Positions 9,428 through 24,371 of a DNA stretch of 64,000 nucleotides are shown piece after piece. This stretch comes from an uncultured Erythrobacter sp. (lineage in GTDB: Bacteria; Pseudomonadota; Alphaproteobacteria; Sphingomonadales; Sphingomonadaceae), in NCBI GenBank assembly GCA_947488755.1, contig CANLAD010000001.1, positions 944,247-1,008,246 of the forward strand, given 5' to 3'. The position numbers and the translations under genes were made by a program. The notes under the pieces are model-generated. The model had not been told where the DNA came from and ran no database searches. It saw only the letters and a list, made by a program, of their open reading frames with translations. Every line of letters begins with the position of its first letter. Within the stretch, counting starts at the first letter, position 1.

Positions 9428-11503
9428 TCATCCACCGCGCAGCAGCTGCACACCCCAGTCGCGCTCGAACAGATAGAGCAGGATCCGCGCCGCCTCGCCC
9501 CGTTCGCTGGTCAAGCCCCCATCCCGGTCAATCAACAGCCGCGCATCGGCGTGGGCGGCGGGGAGCAGCCGCTGGACCTGATCGAGATCGGCGATGCGGA
9601 ACGCCGCCTCCCCCGATTGCCGCGTGCCGAGCAATTCACCCCCGCCGCGCAATTCCAAATCTTCCTCGGCAATGCGAAACCCGTCCTGCGTTTCCCGCAT
9701 CAGGGCGAGGCGCTTGCGGCCTGTTTCCGACAATTCACCGCCTCGCAGCAGCAGGCAGACCGACTTCTCGCTCCCCCGCCCCACACGTCCACGCAATTGG
9801 TGCAGCTGGGCGAGGCCAAAGCGCTCGGCCTGCTCGATCACCATCAGAGTGGCGGAGGGCACATCGACGCCGACTTCGATGACGGTGGTCGCCACCAGCA
9901 GCTTCGCATCGCCCGCGGCAAAACGCGCCATGTTCGCGTCCTTCACGTCCGGGGTGAGTTGTCCGTGAACCATCGTGACGGCATCTCCGAACCGTTCCTT
10001 CAGCGCCGCGTAACGCGCCTCGGCCGCCGCGATATCGTCGCTTTCGAAGCCGCCATTGGTTTCGCGCACCATCGGGCACACCCAGTAGGCCTGCTGTCCG
10101 CCCGCTAGATGCCGTTCGACCGCTGCGACGACATCCTCCATCCGATCCTGCGGCACGACGCGCGTGTCGATCGCCTGGCGACCGGGAGGCAATTCGTCGA
10201 GGCGACACACATCCATTTCGCCATACTGCGCCAGTGTCAGCGAGCGCGGGATCGGCGTTGCGGTCATCGCCAGCGTATGCGGCGCCCGCCTCCCCTTCGC
10301 CGCCAGCGCGAGCCTTTGCGCAACGCCAAAGCGATGCTGTTCGTCGATCACGACGAGGCCCAGATCGCGGTAGGATACGGTGTCCTGAAAGATCGAATGC
10401 GTGCCGACCAGAATGTCGATCGAACCATCGAGCAGCCCCAACAGAATGCCCTCGCGCTCGCGTCCCTTGGCGCGTCCCGTCAGCAGCGCAATCTCGACCC
10501 CAGTGGGCGCAGCCATCGCTCGCAGCGTTTCGAAATGCTGGCGCGCGAGAATTTCTGTGGGCGCCAGCATCGCCGCCTGCTTGCCCGCTTCAACGGCGAT
10601 CAGCATAGCTTCGAGCGCTACGACGGTCTTGCCTGCGCCAACATCACCCTGAAGCAGGCGCAGCATCGGCGCTTCCTGTTGCAAATCGCCTTCGATTTCG
10701 CTGATCGAGCGGCGCTGTGCACCGGTCATCTCGAACGGCAGATCGAGCCGGTCGCGCAAGGCACGATCGCCCACCAGCGCCTGGCCCCGCCGCCGCCGAC
10801 TGTCGGCCTTGACCAGCAGCAGCGCGAGGCTGTTCGCGAGCAGCTCGTCATAGGCGAGCCGGTCGCGCGCGCTCCTGTTGTCATCCTTGTGCGCCAGATG
10901 CAGCGCATCGCGCCATTGCGGCCAGCCCTCCCGCTCGAACTGGCCGGGTTCGATCCATTCGGGCAGCTCGGGCAGCCGCTCCAGCGCCTGCGAAATCAGA
11001 GATGCGACGCGCGGCTGGGTCAGCCCTTCGGACAGCGCGTAAACCGGCTCGTTCATGCGCGCGAGATGCGCTGCGCTGTCCTCTTCCACATGGTCGGGAT
11101 GAACGATCTGGAGCATGTCACCATAACGGTCGAGCCGCCCCGCGACCCAGCGTTTCTCGCCCACCGGAAGCTGCTTTTTCGCACTGTAGGAGGCACGCCC
11201 GAAATAGGTGAGCGCGCAGATATTGCCGATTTCGTCCTGTGCCAGCACCCGATACGGCCCGCGCCCGGGATTATAGGGCGCGCGGTGTTCGGTCGGGGTC
11301 AGCGCGACGATGATCTGCTCGCCCTCCGCACCATCGTCGAGATTCGCGATCGCGCGCCGGGCGACGAAGCGTTCGGGCAGGTGGTAGGCCACGTCCCGCA
11401 CCCGCTCGAGCCCGAGCTTGGCCAGCGGTTTTGCCATTTTCGGCCCGACACCATCGAGGGTGCGGGTTTCGGCGAACAGGGGGTTGAGGATTTCGGGGCG
11501 CAT
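9428..11503 (-). CDS. recG: ATP-dependent DNA helicase RecG
   Basis: LLQGDVGAGKTVVALEAM, VIDEQHRFGVAQR, TATPIPRSL and QLRGRVGRG motifs. Confidence 0.96.
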   Translation of the reverse strand: MRPEILNPLFAETRTLDGVGPKMAKPLAKLGLERVRDVAYHLPERFVARRAIANLDDGAEGEQIIVALTPTEHRAPYNPGRGPYRVLAQDEIGNICALTYFGRASYSAKKQLPVGEKRWVAGRLDRYGDMLQIVHPDHVEEDSAAHLARMNEPVYALSEGLTQPRVASLISQALERLPELPEWIEPGQFEREGWPQWRDALHLAHKDDNRSARDRLAYDELLANSLALLLVKADSRRRRGQALVGDRALRDRLDLPFEMTGAQRRSISEIEGDLQQEAPMLRLLQGDVGAGKTVVALEAMLIAVEAGKQAAMLAPTEILARQHFETLRAMAAPTGVEIALLTGRAKGREREGILLGLLDGSIDILVGTHSIFQDTVSYRDLGLVVIDEQHRFGVAQRLALAAKGRRAPHTLAMTATPIPRSLTLAQYGEMDVCRLDELPPGRQAIDTRVVPQDRMEDVVAAVERHLAGGQQAYWVCPMVRETNGGFESDDIAAAEARYAALKERFGDAVTMVHGQLTPDVKDANMARFAAGDAKLLVATTVIEVGVDVPSATLMVIEQAERFGLAQLHQLRGRVGRGSEKSVCLLLRGGELSETGRKRLALMRETQDGFRIAEEDLELRGGGELLGTRQSGEAAFRIADLDQVQRLLPAAHADARLLIDRDGGLTSERGEAARILLYLFERDWGVQLLRGG

Positions 11504-11530
11504 TTCCTGAGCGGGCTATCACCGTGTATC

Positions 11531-11631
11531 CGTCATTGCGAGCCGAAGGCGCGGCAATCCAATCCAACCGCTGCACATCGCATGGGGCTAAAACTGGATT
11601 GCCACGTCGCCTGCTGCTCCTCGCAATGACG
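11531..11631. repeat. Short palindromic repeat (cgtcattgcgag...ctcgcaatgacg), copy 2
   Basis: Terminal inverted repeat CGTCATTGCGAG/CTCGCAATGACG; same family as 4-88. Confidence 0.85.
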
Positions 11632-11668
11632 AGTTGAATGCCGCGGTTGCAGAGACTACCTCGCCCGG

Positions 11669-11947
11669 ATGATCGACCGCCCCACATTCGACCAACGTCT
11701 CGCCCGCGCAAAATTCCGCGCCTGGCATCGGGGCACGCGCGAGGCGGACTACATGATCGGCGGGTATTTCGACCGTTACCACGCCAGTTGGGGCGAGGCG
11801 GAGATGGACTGGTTCGAGGATCTGCTGGCCGAGGATGATGTCGACATCATGGCATGGGGCCTTGGCACGCAGGAAGCGCCCGAACGGTTCGACGGGCCGA
11901 TGATCGAAAAGATGCGCAAGCTCGACTACGTCAACATCCCGCGCTAG
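11669..11947 (+). CDS. sdhE: Succinate dehydrogenase assembly factor 2 (FAD assembly factor)
   Basis: RAWHRGTREADYMIGGYFD (RGxxE) and DWFEDLLAEDDVDIMAW; between recG and mfd. Confidence 0.92.
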   Translation: MIDRPTFDQRLARAKFRAWHRGTREADYMIGGYFDRYHASWGEAEMDWFEDLLAEDDVDIMAWGLGTQEAPERFDGPMIEKMRKLDYVNIPR

Positions 11948-12010
11948 GCGCGCGCCTCCCGAAAGGATCGGGAACAGCCGTCGCCCCCGACCTTTGACCA
12001 GAAAACGCCT

Positions 12011-15508
<3,498 letters not shown>

Positions 15509-15511
15509 TAC

Positions 15512-16378
15512 TCAGCCGTGCCCCTGCCCGCGCGCGGTGCGGGCAAGAGCCAGCACCGCATCACTTGTCATCGGTTGCGCGCGCAGGAACCCCTGCCAAT
15601 AATCGCAACCTTCCGCCGTAATAGCAGCGCGCTGCACGTCGCTTTCGATCCCTTCGGCACAAATCTCCAGATCGAGCGCGCGCCCTAGCGCGATGATCGC
15701 CCGCAGCACCGCAAGGGCCTTCACATCGCCCGGAATGCCATCGACCATGATCTTGTCGAGCTTTATCGCATCCAGCGGCAGTTCGCGCAGATAGTGGAAG
15801 TTGCAAAAGCCTGCGCCGAAATCGTCCAGCGCCACGCGAAAGCCCAGATCGCGCAACACCCCCAAGGCAGCGCCTGCCTGTCGGAGATCGTGCAGCAGCA
15901 GATCCTCGGTAATCTCCAGCGTCAGACGCTCGGCGGCGATATCGCTGTGCCCGATCAGCGCGGAAAAATCGGCGGCGAAACGCGGATCGCCCAGTTCCTC
16001 CGGCGTGATGTTGAGCGACAGGCGCAGCGTTCCCGGCCACCGGCTGGCATCGTCGAGCGCACGGGCAACGATATGGCGAGATAACGGCGCCACCAGCGCG
16101 GCTCGCTCTGCAATTGCGAACAGGTCGCGCGCGCCGATCTCGCCCAGCGTCGGGTGCTGCCAGCGTGCCAATGCCTCCGCGCCCACCACCGCACCATCGG
16201 CGCAGGCGAATTGCGGTTGAAATAGCACTTCGATCTCGTTCCGGTCGAACGCGCGCAGAAGATCGCCCTCCAGCGCGCTGTCGCGCACACCGGGAAAGCG
16301 CCCGCGCCCCTGTTCACGCAAAGAGCGTGGCAACACCGGCGGCTTCGGCTGATCCGATGAGGTGCGCCCCTTGGTCAT
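15512..16378 (-). CDS. Stand-alone EAL-domain protein (probable c-di-GMP phosphodiesterase)
   Basis: GAEALARWQHP, LTLEITE, ALDDFGAGFCNF, KLDKIMVDGI and CAEGIES motifs. Confidence 0.9.
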   Translation of the reverse strand: MTKGRTSSDQPKPPVLPRSLREQGRGRFPGVRDSALEGDLLRAFDRNEIEVLFQPQFACADGAVVGAEALARWQHPTLGEIGARDLFAIAERAALVAPLSRHIVARALDDASRWPGTLRLSLNITPEELGDPRFAADFSALIGHSDIAAERLTLEITEDLLLHDLRQAGAALGVLRDLGFRVALDDFGAGFCNFHYLRELPLDAIKLDKIMVDGIPGDVKALAVLRAIIALGRALDLEICAEGIESDVQRAAITAEGCDYWQGFLRAQPMTSDAVLALARTARGQGHG

Positions 16379-16524
16379 GGGACTATCGCTAGCGGCTTTG
16401 GCTCACGAGGCTCATCCTGTTTGCAATGCGACCGCTTTTGGAACATCAGTATGGTTCTCTAGCCCGGTGGCACGCGGTCGGCCAGCGTGACGAACCCCGC
16501 GGCCGGGGGATAATGGGAGTATCG

Positions 16525-17364
16525 ATGGCGACCACAATGCAAAAATCTCCCGCCGATAAGCCGATCGTCGGGGAGACAACCCCGAACCGGTTCGAGCACG
16601 TGGCGCTCGTCGCGTCGGATACACCGCGCGCGCAAGAGGCATATGACATTCTCTCCGAGCAGCGCGACTGGGCCCCGCTCGAGGACGCCGATGCGGTCGT
16701 CGTTCTGGGTGGTGATGGGTTCATGCTCCACACGCTGCATGGCATGCTCGATTCCGGCCGTATCATTCCCGCGTACGGGATCAACCGCGGCACGGTCGGC
16801 TTTTTGATGAACCGGTATGACAAGCGCGCGGCGATCCTGTCGCGCCTGGCCCGCGCCAAGCACAAGGCCATCGCGCCGCTCAGGATCACTGCCACCACGC
16901 AAGATGGCAAAAAGCACGCCATGTGTGCGATCAATGAGCTGTCGCTGCTGCGTGAAACGCGCCAGACGGCGAAGATCTGTGTGAAAGTCGGCAGCCGGGT
17001 GCGGATCGAAGAACTGGTCGGCGACGGCGTGCTGGTGGCGACGCCCGCAGGTTCGACCGCCTATAATCTGTCTGCCAACGGCCCGATCCTGCCGCTCGAT
17101 AGCGAGATGCTGGCCCTCACCCCGATCAGCCCGTTCCGGCCCCGCCGGTGGCGCGGTGCGATCCTGCCCGATCGGATGCCGATCACATTCACCGTTCTCG
17201 AACCCGACAAGCGCCCTGTTGCGGCGGTTGCCGACCAGAAGGAATTGCGCGACATCTCCGACGTCACGATCGAAATCGCGCGTGATACGGAGCTGGAATT
17301 ACTGTTTGATCCCGGCCAGTCGCTGGAAGAACGTATCGTGTCGGAGCAATTCAACTTCAACTGA
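16525..17364 (+). CDS. nadK: NAD kinase
   Basis: VVLGGDGFMLHTLH, YGINRGTVGFLMN and GDGVLVATPAGSTAYNLSANGPILP. Confidence 0.95.
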   Translation: MATTMQKSPADKPIVGETTPNRFEHVALVASDTPRAQEAYDILSEQRDWAPLEDADAVVVLGGDGFMLHTLHGMLDSGRIIPAYGINRGTVGFLMNRYDKRAAILSRLARAKHKAIAPLRITATTQDGKKHAMCAINELSLLRETRQTAKICVKVGSRVRIEELVGDGVLVATPAGSTAYNLSANGPILPLDSEMLALTPISPFRPRRWRGAILPDRMPITFTVLEPDKRPVAAVADQKELRDISDVTIEIARDTELELLFDPGQSLEERIVSEQFNFN

Positions 17365-17469
17365 AGCCACCACGCGCGAGCGGTGAGATATGCCGCAAAG
17401 GCACTTGCATTGTAGCGCGCGCGCCCATATAGGCGCCGCTCGCCTCCGGCAGAAAAATCGGATGGCTGC

Positions 17470-17544
17470 TCCCCGATAGCTCAGCGGTAGAGTAGGTGAC
17501 TGTTAATCACTTGGTCGTTGGTTCGAATCCAACTCGGGGAGCCA
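17470..17544 (+). tRNA. tRNA-Asn (GUU)
   Basis: tccccgatagctcagcggtagagtaggtgactGTTaatcac...ggttcgaatccaactcggggaGCCA. Confidence 0.96.
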
Positions 17545-17668
17545 TTTTCTCAACTTCTTGTTAACTAATCGCCCGCGCACTTTCCCGGAATGGGACTGGG
17601 CGGCCTTCGCTGTATCGTTAACGAAGGGTTATCGGCACCGCTCGGACGTCATTACAAGGAAGTCCGAG

Positions 17669-17824
17669 ATGTCGAAGTATTCGTTTCATAGCAGTGGCCC
17701 AGATAGCTGGAGCTCCCCGCGCCCGGTCCGTGATCCATGGCTGCGCCAGATTCATTACGGCAAGATTCAGCCGATGGAAGGCGCGCGCGAAGGGTTTCTG
17801 GCAAGGTTGCTGCGCGCTTCCTGA
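17669..17824 (+). CDS. Small hypothetical protein (51 aa)
   Basis: MSKYSFHSSGPDSWSSPRPVRDPWLRQIHYGKIQPMEGAREGFLARLLRAS; AAGGA SD-like sequence upstream. Confidence 0.5.
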   Translation: MSKYSFHSSGPDSWSSPRPVRDPWLRQIHYGKIQPMEGAREGFLARLLRAS

Positions 17825-17842
17825 GCGCATCGCCACACAGCT

Positions 17843-18589
17843 CTAACCGAGCAACAGCCGCAATCCCACCACAAGCACCAGCGCCGCCGTCAGCCATCTG
17901 ATCCAGCGCAGCGGAAGCAGACGCGCGGCCATCAGGCTGCCGATCTGTCCGCCGATTGCGACCGCGATCAGAAGCGGGAGCGCATCGACCATCGCGCCCG
18001 CGAACAGGTCGGGGCCGCGCTTTGCCAGCTGTCCCGCAAGCCCGAAGAGCGAGTTGACGAGGATGAACAGGCTCGCTGTGGCGGCGATGGCGCGCGCACC
18101 GTTCCAGCGGGTAAGGTGCAGCAGGGGGGCGAGAAATATGCCGCCGCCGATGCCGACCAGTCCTGCGAGAAAGCCGAGCGGGGCCGCAGCGAGTGGCACA
18201 GCCCGCGCAAGAGCGGTCGGCTGATCCGCATCGCTCTCCCGCACCGGGATCAGCATGCTGAGCGCTGTCAGCACAAGGCTGCCGCCCAACAGCGTCAGAA
18301 AGGCGTCGCGCCCGATCGGGACCAGCCCTCCGAGAAACGCGGCAGGTGCGGCCAATGCGGTGAGAAGCAGCGCACCGCGCCACGGGGTCAGGCCCGAGCG
18401 CGCAAACCGCACGCTCGCCCCGGAAACCACGATGATGTTGCACGCCAGCGCAACCACCGGCAGCACTCGATAATCGAGCCCCGATAGCGCCAGCAGCGCA
18501 GCGTAAGTCGAGCCACCCCCGAAACCGACGCTGGCATATAGCAGCGCGGTAACGAAGAATGCCGCCGCTAGCGCGAGGATCAGCGGCAT
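17843..18589 (-). CDS. Sulfite exporter TauE/SafE family protein
   Basis: Multi-TM; ASVGFGGGSTYAALLAL and LVGIGGGIFLAPLLH repeats. Confidence 0.88.
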   Translation of the reverse strand: MPLILALAAAFFVTALLYASVGFGGGSTYAALLALSGLDYRVLPVVALACNIIVVSGASVRFARSGLTPWRGALLLTALAAPAAFLGGLVPIGRDAFLTLLGGSLVLTALSMLIPVRESDADQPTALARAVPLAAAPLGFLAGLVGIGGGIFLAPLLHLTRWNGARAIAATASLFILVNSLFGLAGQLAKRGPDLFAGAMVDALPLLIAVAIGGQIGSLMAARLLPLRWIRWLTAALVLVVGLRLLLG

Positions 18590-18623
18590 GAAAGCCGCCC
18601 CACCCGCGCAGGATCACCGTGCC

Positions 18624-21386
<2,763 letters not shown>

Positions 21387-21532
21387 GATGGAGCGCTGAC
21401 CTTTAAGAGGGCGCGACACGGCAGAACGTTGCCCGAAATGGAGCTGGGTGTCTGCGGTCGCCTGAATAAAAAGAGAAAGTGCCGCCGCCTGCTATCGGCG
21501 CGGTCTATTCAAAACGGGGATCGCCACAGACG

Positions 21533-21811
21533 CTATTCCAGCGCGCGCTCGCTTCCAAAGATAACCGGGGGATTGAGCACGTCGCGCAGCCGCGCGGGAA
21601 GCGCATGAGGTTTGGCTTTGGTGCAGCGCGCGGGACGCTTCTCATTCTGCTTGGCGCAAACGCACGCCTTTGCCTGACCGCTGTCGTTGGCGCGAGCGAA
21701 TGCGCGCGCGTCGAACACCATCGTCTCCAGCGCCGAAGCGTTGGCAGGCGCATGGATCGCGGCAAGGCCCGTAAACAGGGCAAACAGGGTGAGCAGATGG
21801 CGGCGCATCAT
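21533..21811 (-). CDS. Hypothetical secreted small protein (92 aa)
   Basis: N-terminal signal-like MMRRHLLTLFALFTGLAAIHAPANA; no recognised domain. Confidence 0.45.
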   Translation of the reverse strand: MMRRHLLTLFALFTGLAAIHAPANASALETMVFDARAFARANDSGQAKACVCAKQNEKRPARCTKAKPHALPARLRDVLNPPVIFGSERALE

Positions 21812-21926
21812 GGTGTGTGACTTAATACAAAATACGCGTTTCGTCTACCTTAACGCCCGGGAATGGCCGCCAAATCGCGGTTGTGGCCAGTTTACTATGT
21901 GCCGAGGCATGGATAATCGCAGGCGC

Positions 21927-23153
21927 ATGGACCTGACACCCTCACCTCTCGCTCTGCCTTTCCCCGTCATGCCCACGATTGCTGGCGTCGAACTCCAGGC
22001 TGTCAAAGCAGGATACAAAGATTGGGACCGAGCCGACCTCACTCTCGTCACGTTGTCGCCGGGAACAGCGCTCGCGGGAGTGTTTACCAGGAGCGCCTGC
22101 GCCTCCAGTGAAGTCGAAATCGGGCGCGGGCAGGTGAAGTCCGGCGTGGCGCGGGCTCTTGTCGTCAATGCGGGCAACTCCAACGCCTTTACCGGCCAGC
22201 GCGGGCGTGATGTGGTTGAGGCTATCAGGACGCGGGTCGGAGAAGACCTTGGCTGCGAGCCGGATGAGGTTCTGGTGTCCTCGACGGGCGTGATCGGCGT
22301 TCCGTTGCCGATCGACCGCGCGCGTGAAGGGATCGGGGCCGCTCTGAAGGCGGAGCCTTGCGATTGGGAAGAAGCTGCGAAGGCTATCGGCACCACCGAC
22401 ACCTTCGCGAAGGGCGCACACGCCTCGGCGATGATCGGCGATACTCGCGTCGAGCTGGTCGGAATTATCAAGGGTTCAGGCATGATCGCGCCCGACATGG
22501 CGACCATGCTTGGTTACGTCTTCACCGATGCGCATATCGCTCCTGCACTTCTTCAGGAGATGTTGGAAGCGGCGAATGCCCGGACTTTCAATTGCATCAC
22601 CGTCGATGGCGATACCTCGACCAGCGACACGGTGCTCGCCTTTGCAACGGGCAAGGCCGCAAATCACCCGATAGCGGGCTGGGATAGCCCCGGTGCGGAC
22701 GCTTTCGCCGCCGCGCTGAATGATGTGTGCCGCCAACTCGCGCAATTGGTCGTGCGCGACGGCGAAGGGGCGAGCAAGTTCATCGCCGTGCGGGTTTCGG
22801 GTGCGGCAAGTGACGAAAGCGCACGCCACGTGGGGCTGGCGATTGCGAACTCTCCGCTGGTTAAAACCGCGATTGCAGGCGAGGATGCCAATTGGGGACG
22901 TGTCGTTATGGCGGTGGGCAAGGCAGGCGAACCGGCAGACCGCGACCGGCTATCTATCGCATTTGGCAGCGTGTGGGCTGCGCGCAATGGACAGGCCGTG
23001 CCGGACTATGACGAGGCACCCGTCGCCGAACATCTCGGGGGCGAAGAGATCGACCTGGCCGTCGATCTTGGCATCGGGGAGGGCCGCGCCACCGTTTGGA
23101 CCTGCGATCTCACCCACGATTACATTTCTATCAACGCGGATTATCGTTCGTGA
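21927..23153 (+). CDS. argJ: Bifunctional glutamate N-acetyltransferase/amino-acid N-acetyltransferase
   Basis: GIIKGSGMIAPDMATMLGYVFTDA (autocleavage KGSGMIxPxMATML) and ANWGRVVMAVGKAG. Confidence 0.96.
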   Translation: MDLTPSPLALPFPVMPTIAGVELQAVKAGYKDWDRADLTLVTLSPGTALAGVFTRSACASSEVEIGRGQVKSGVARALVVNAGNSNAFTGQRGRDVVEAIRTRVGEDLGCEPDEVLVSSTGVIGVPLPIDRAREGIGAALKAEPCDWEEAAKAIGTTDTFAKGAHASAMIGDTRVELVGIIKGSGMIAPDMATMLGYVFTDAHIAPALLQEMLEAANARTFNCITVDGDTSTSDTVLAFATGKAANHPIAGWDSPGADAFAAALNDVCRQLAQLVVRDGEGASKFIAVRVSGAASDESARHVGLAIANSPLVKTAIAGEDANWGRVVMAVGKAGEPADRDRLSIAFGSVWAARNGQAVPDYDEAPVAEHLGGEEIDLAVDLGIGEGRATVWTCDLTHDYISINADYRS

Positions 23154-23962
23154 GCGGCGAGGATTTCACCGCGCTTGACGCAGAAATGCGTGATCTGCTG
23201 CGCTTCGCTGCGCAGCGTTCGATGTTGCCGCGTTTTCGCGCTCTCGCTGACAACGAGATCGAGATGAAAGGCGCAGATGACCCGGTGACGGTGGTCGATC
23301 GCGAGGTCGAAGCCTTCCTGACAGAAGGGCTGCAGAAACTTGCGCCCGGCGTGGCAGTCGTGGGCGAGGAAGCTGTCGCGGCGGATGAAAGCATGCTTGA
23401 GCGCTTGAACAGTTCGTGCTGGATCATCGATCCGCTGGACGGCACGGCGAACTTTACCGAGGGCAAGGAACCGTTCGGCATCATCGTAGCCCTCGCCGAT
23501 GCGGGAGAGGCCGTGGCCGGATGGCTCTACGATCCGAACAGCGATCGGCTATGCCATGCGCGGCGCGGCGAAGGCGCTTTCCTGAATGGCGAGCGGATCA
23601 GCGCGCGCACCACAGGAAACGAGCCACCGGTCGCCGCGATCAGCCGCATATTCCTGACCGATGAACAGCGGGCGATGGTCGATGCGCGGCTCGCCGACCA
23701 CTACAGTCTCGTCGATATTCCGCGCTGCGCTGCCGAACAATATCCGCGCCTCGCACTCGGCGAAAATGACGTGTCGAGCTTCAAGCGGACCCTGCCCTGG
23801 GACCACGCAGCGGGCGTTTTGTGGCTCAACGAGGCAGGTGGCAAGGCGGCACGGCTCGATGGAAGCGCTTACCGGGTTGACGAGCGCGACAGGCCAGGTC
23901 TGGTCGGCGCGTCGAGCCCCGCAATCTGGGACGCGTTCGTCGAGCGCGCCGTGGCGCAGTAG
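23150..23962 (+). CDS. hisN: Inositol monophosphatase family protein, probable histidinol-phosphatase
   Basis: DPVTVVDREVE, GEEAV, WIIDPLDGTANF and WDHAAGVLWLNEAGG. GTG start overlaps the argJ TGA (GTGA). Confidence 0.85.
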   Translation: MSGEDFTALDAEMRDLLRFAAQRSMLPRFRALADNEIEMKGADDPVTVVDREVEAFLTEGLQKLAPGVAVVGEEAVAADESMLERLNSSCWIIDPLDGTANFTEGKEPFGIIVALADAGEAVAGWLYDPNSDRLCHARRGEGAFLNGERISARTTGNEPPVAAISRIFLTDEQRAMVDARLADHYSLVDIPRCAAEQYPRLALGENDVSSFKRTLPWDHAAGVLWLNEAGGKAARLDGSAYRVDERDRPGLVGASSPAIWDAFVERAVAQ

Positions 23963-23963
23963 C

Positions 23964-23988
23964 GAGCCCTCATGTAAAGCGAGGGCTC
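23964..23988. terminator. Bidirectional hairpin between convergent hisN and trxA
   Basis: GAGCCCTC-atgtaaagc-GAGGGCTC. Confidence 0.5.
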
Positions 23989-24000
23989 ACCGATGCGAAA

Positions 24001-24321
24001 TCAGACCGCGCTTTCAATCCATTGCTTGAGCTGACTTTTGGGGGCCGCGCCCTTTTTCTCGGCCACGACCTCACCGTTTTTGTAGATGGCCAGGTAAGGA
24101 ATGCCCTGAATGCCCAGCTTCGTAGCGATGTCGGTGTTGTCGACGATATCGACCTTTGCGATCTTCACCTGATCGGCCAGTTCCTCGCTGATCTCTTCCA
24201 ATGCGGGGGCGATCATCTTGCACGGGCCGCACCATTCCGCCCAGAAATCGACCAGCACAGGCTTGTCGCTCTCCAGCACGTCGGATTTGAAGCTCGAGTC
24301 GGTTACATCGATAGTGGCCAT
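24001..24321 (-). CDS. trxA: Thioredoxin
   Basis: VDFWAEWCGPCKMIAPALEEI; WCGPC active site. Confidence 0.96.
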   Translation of the reverse strand: MATIDVTDSSFKSDVLESDKPVLVDFWAEWCGPCKMIAPALEEISEELADQVKIAKVDIVDNTDIATKLGIQGIPYLAIYKNGEVVAEKKGAAPKSQLKQWIESAV

Positions 24322-24371
24322 GTTGTGATCTCCTGAAAGTGTCTTGCCTATCATGTAGGTGGTTGGCTTGT

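Noticed and set aside
10109-11629. 506-aa + strand ORF
   Set aside because: Antisense to recG; shadow ORF.
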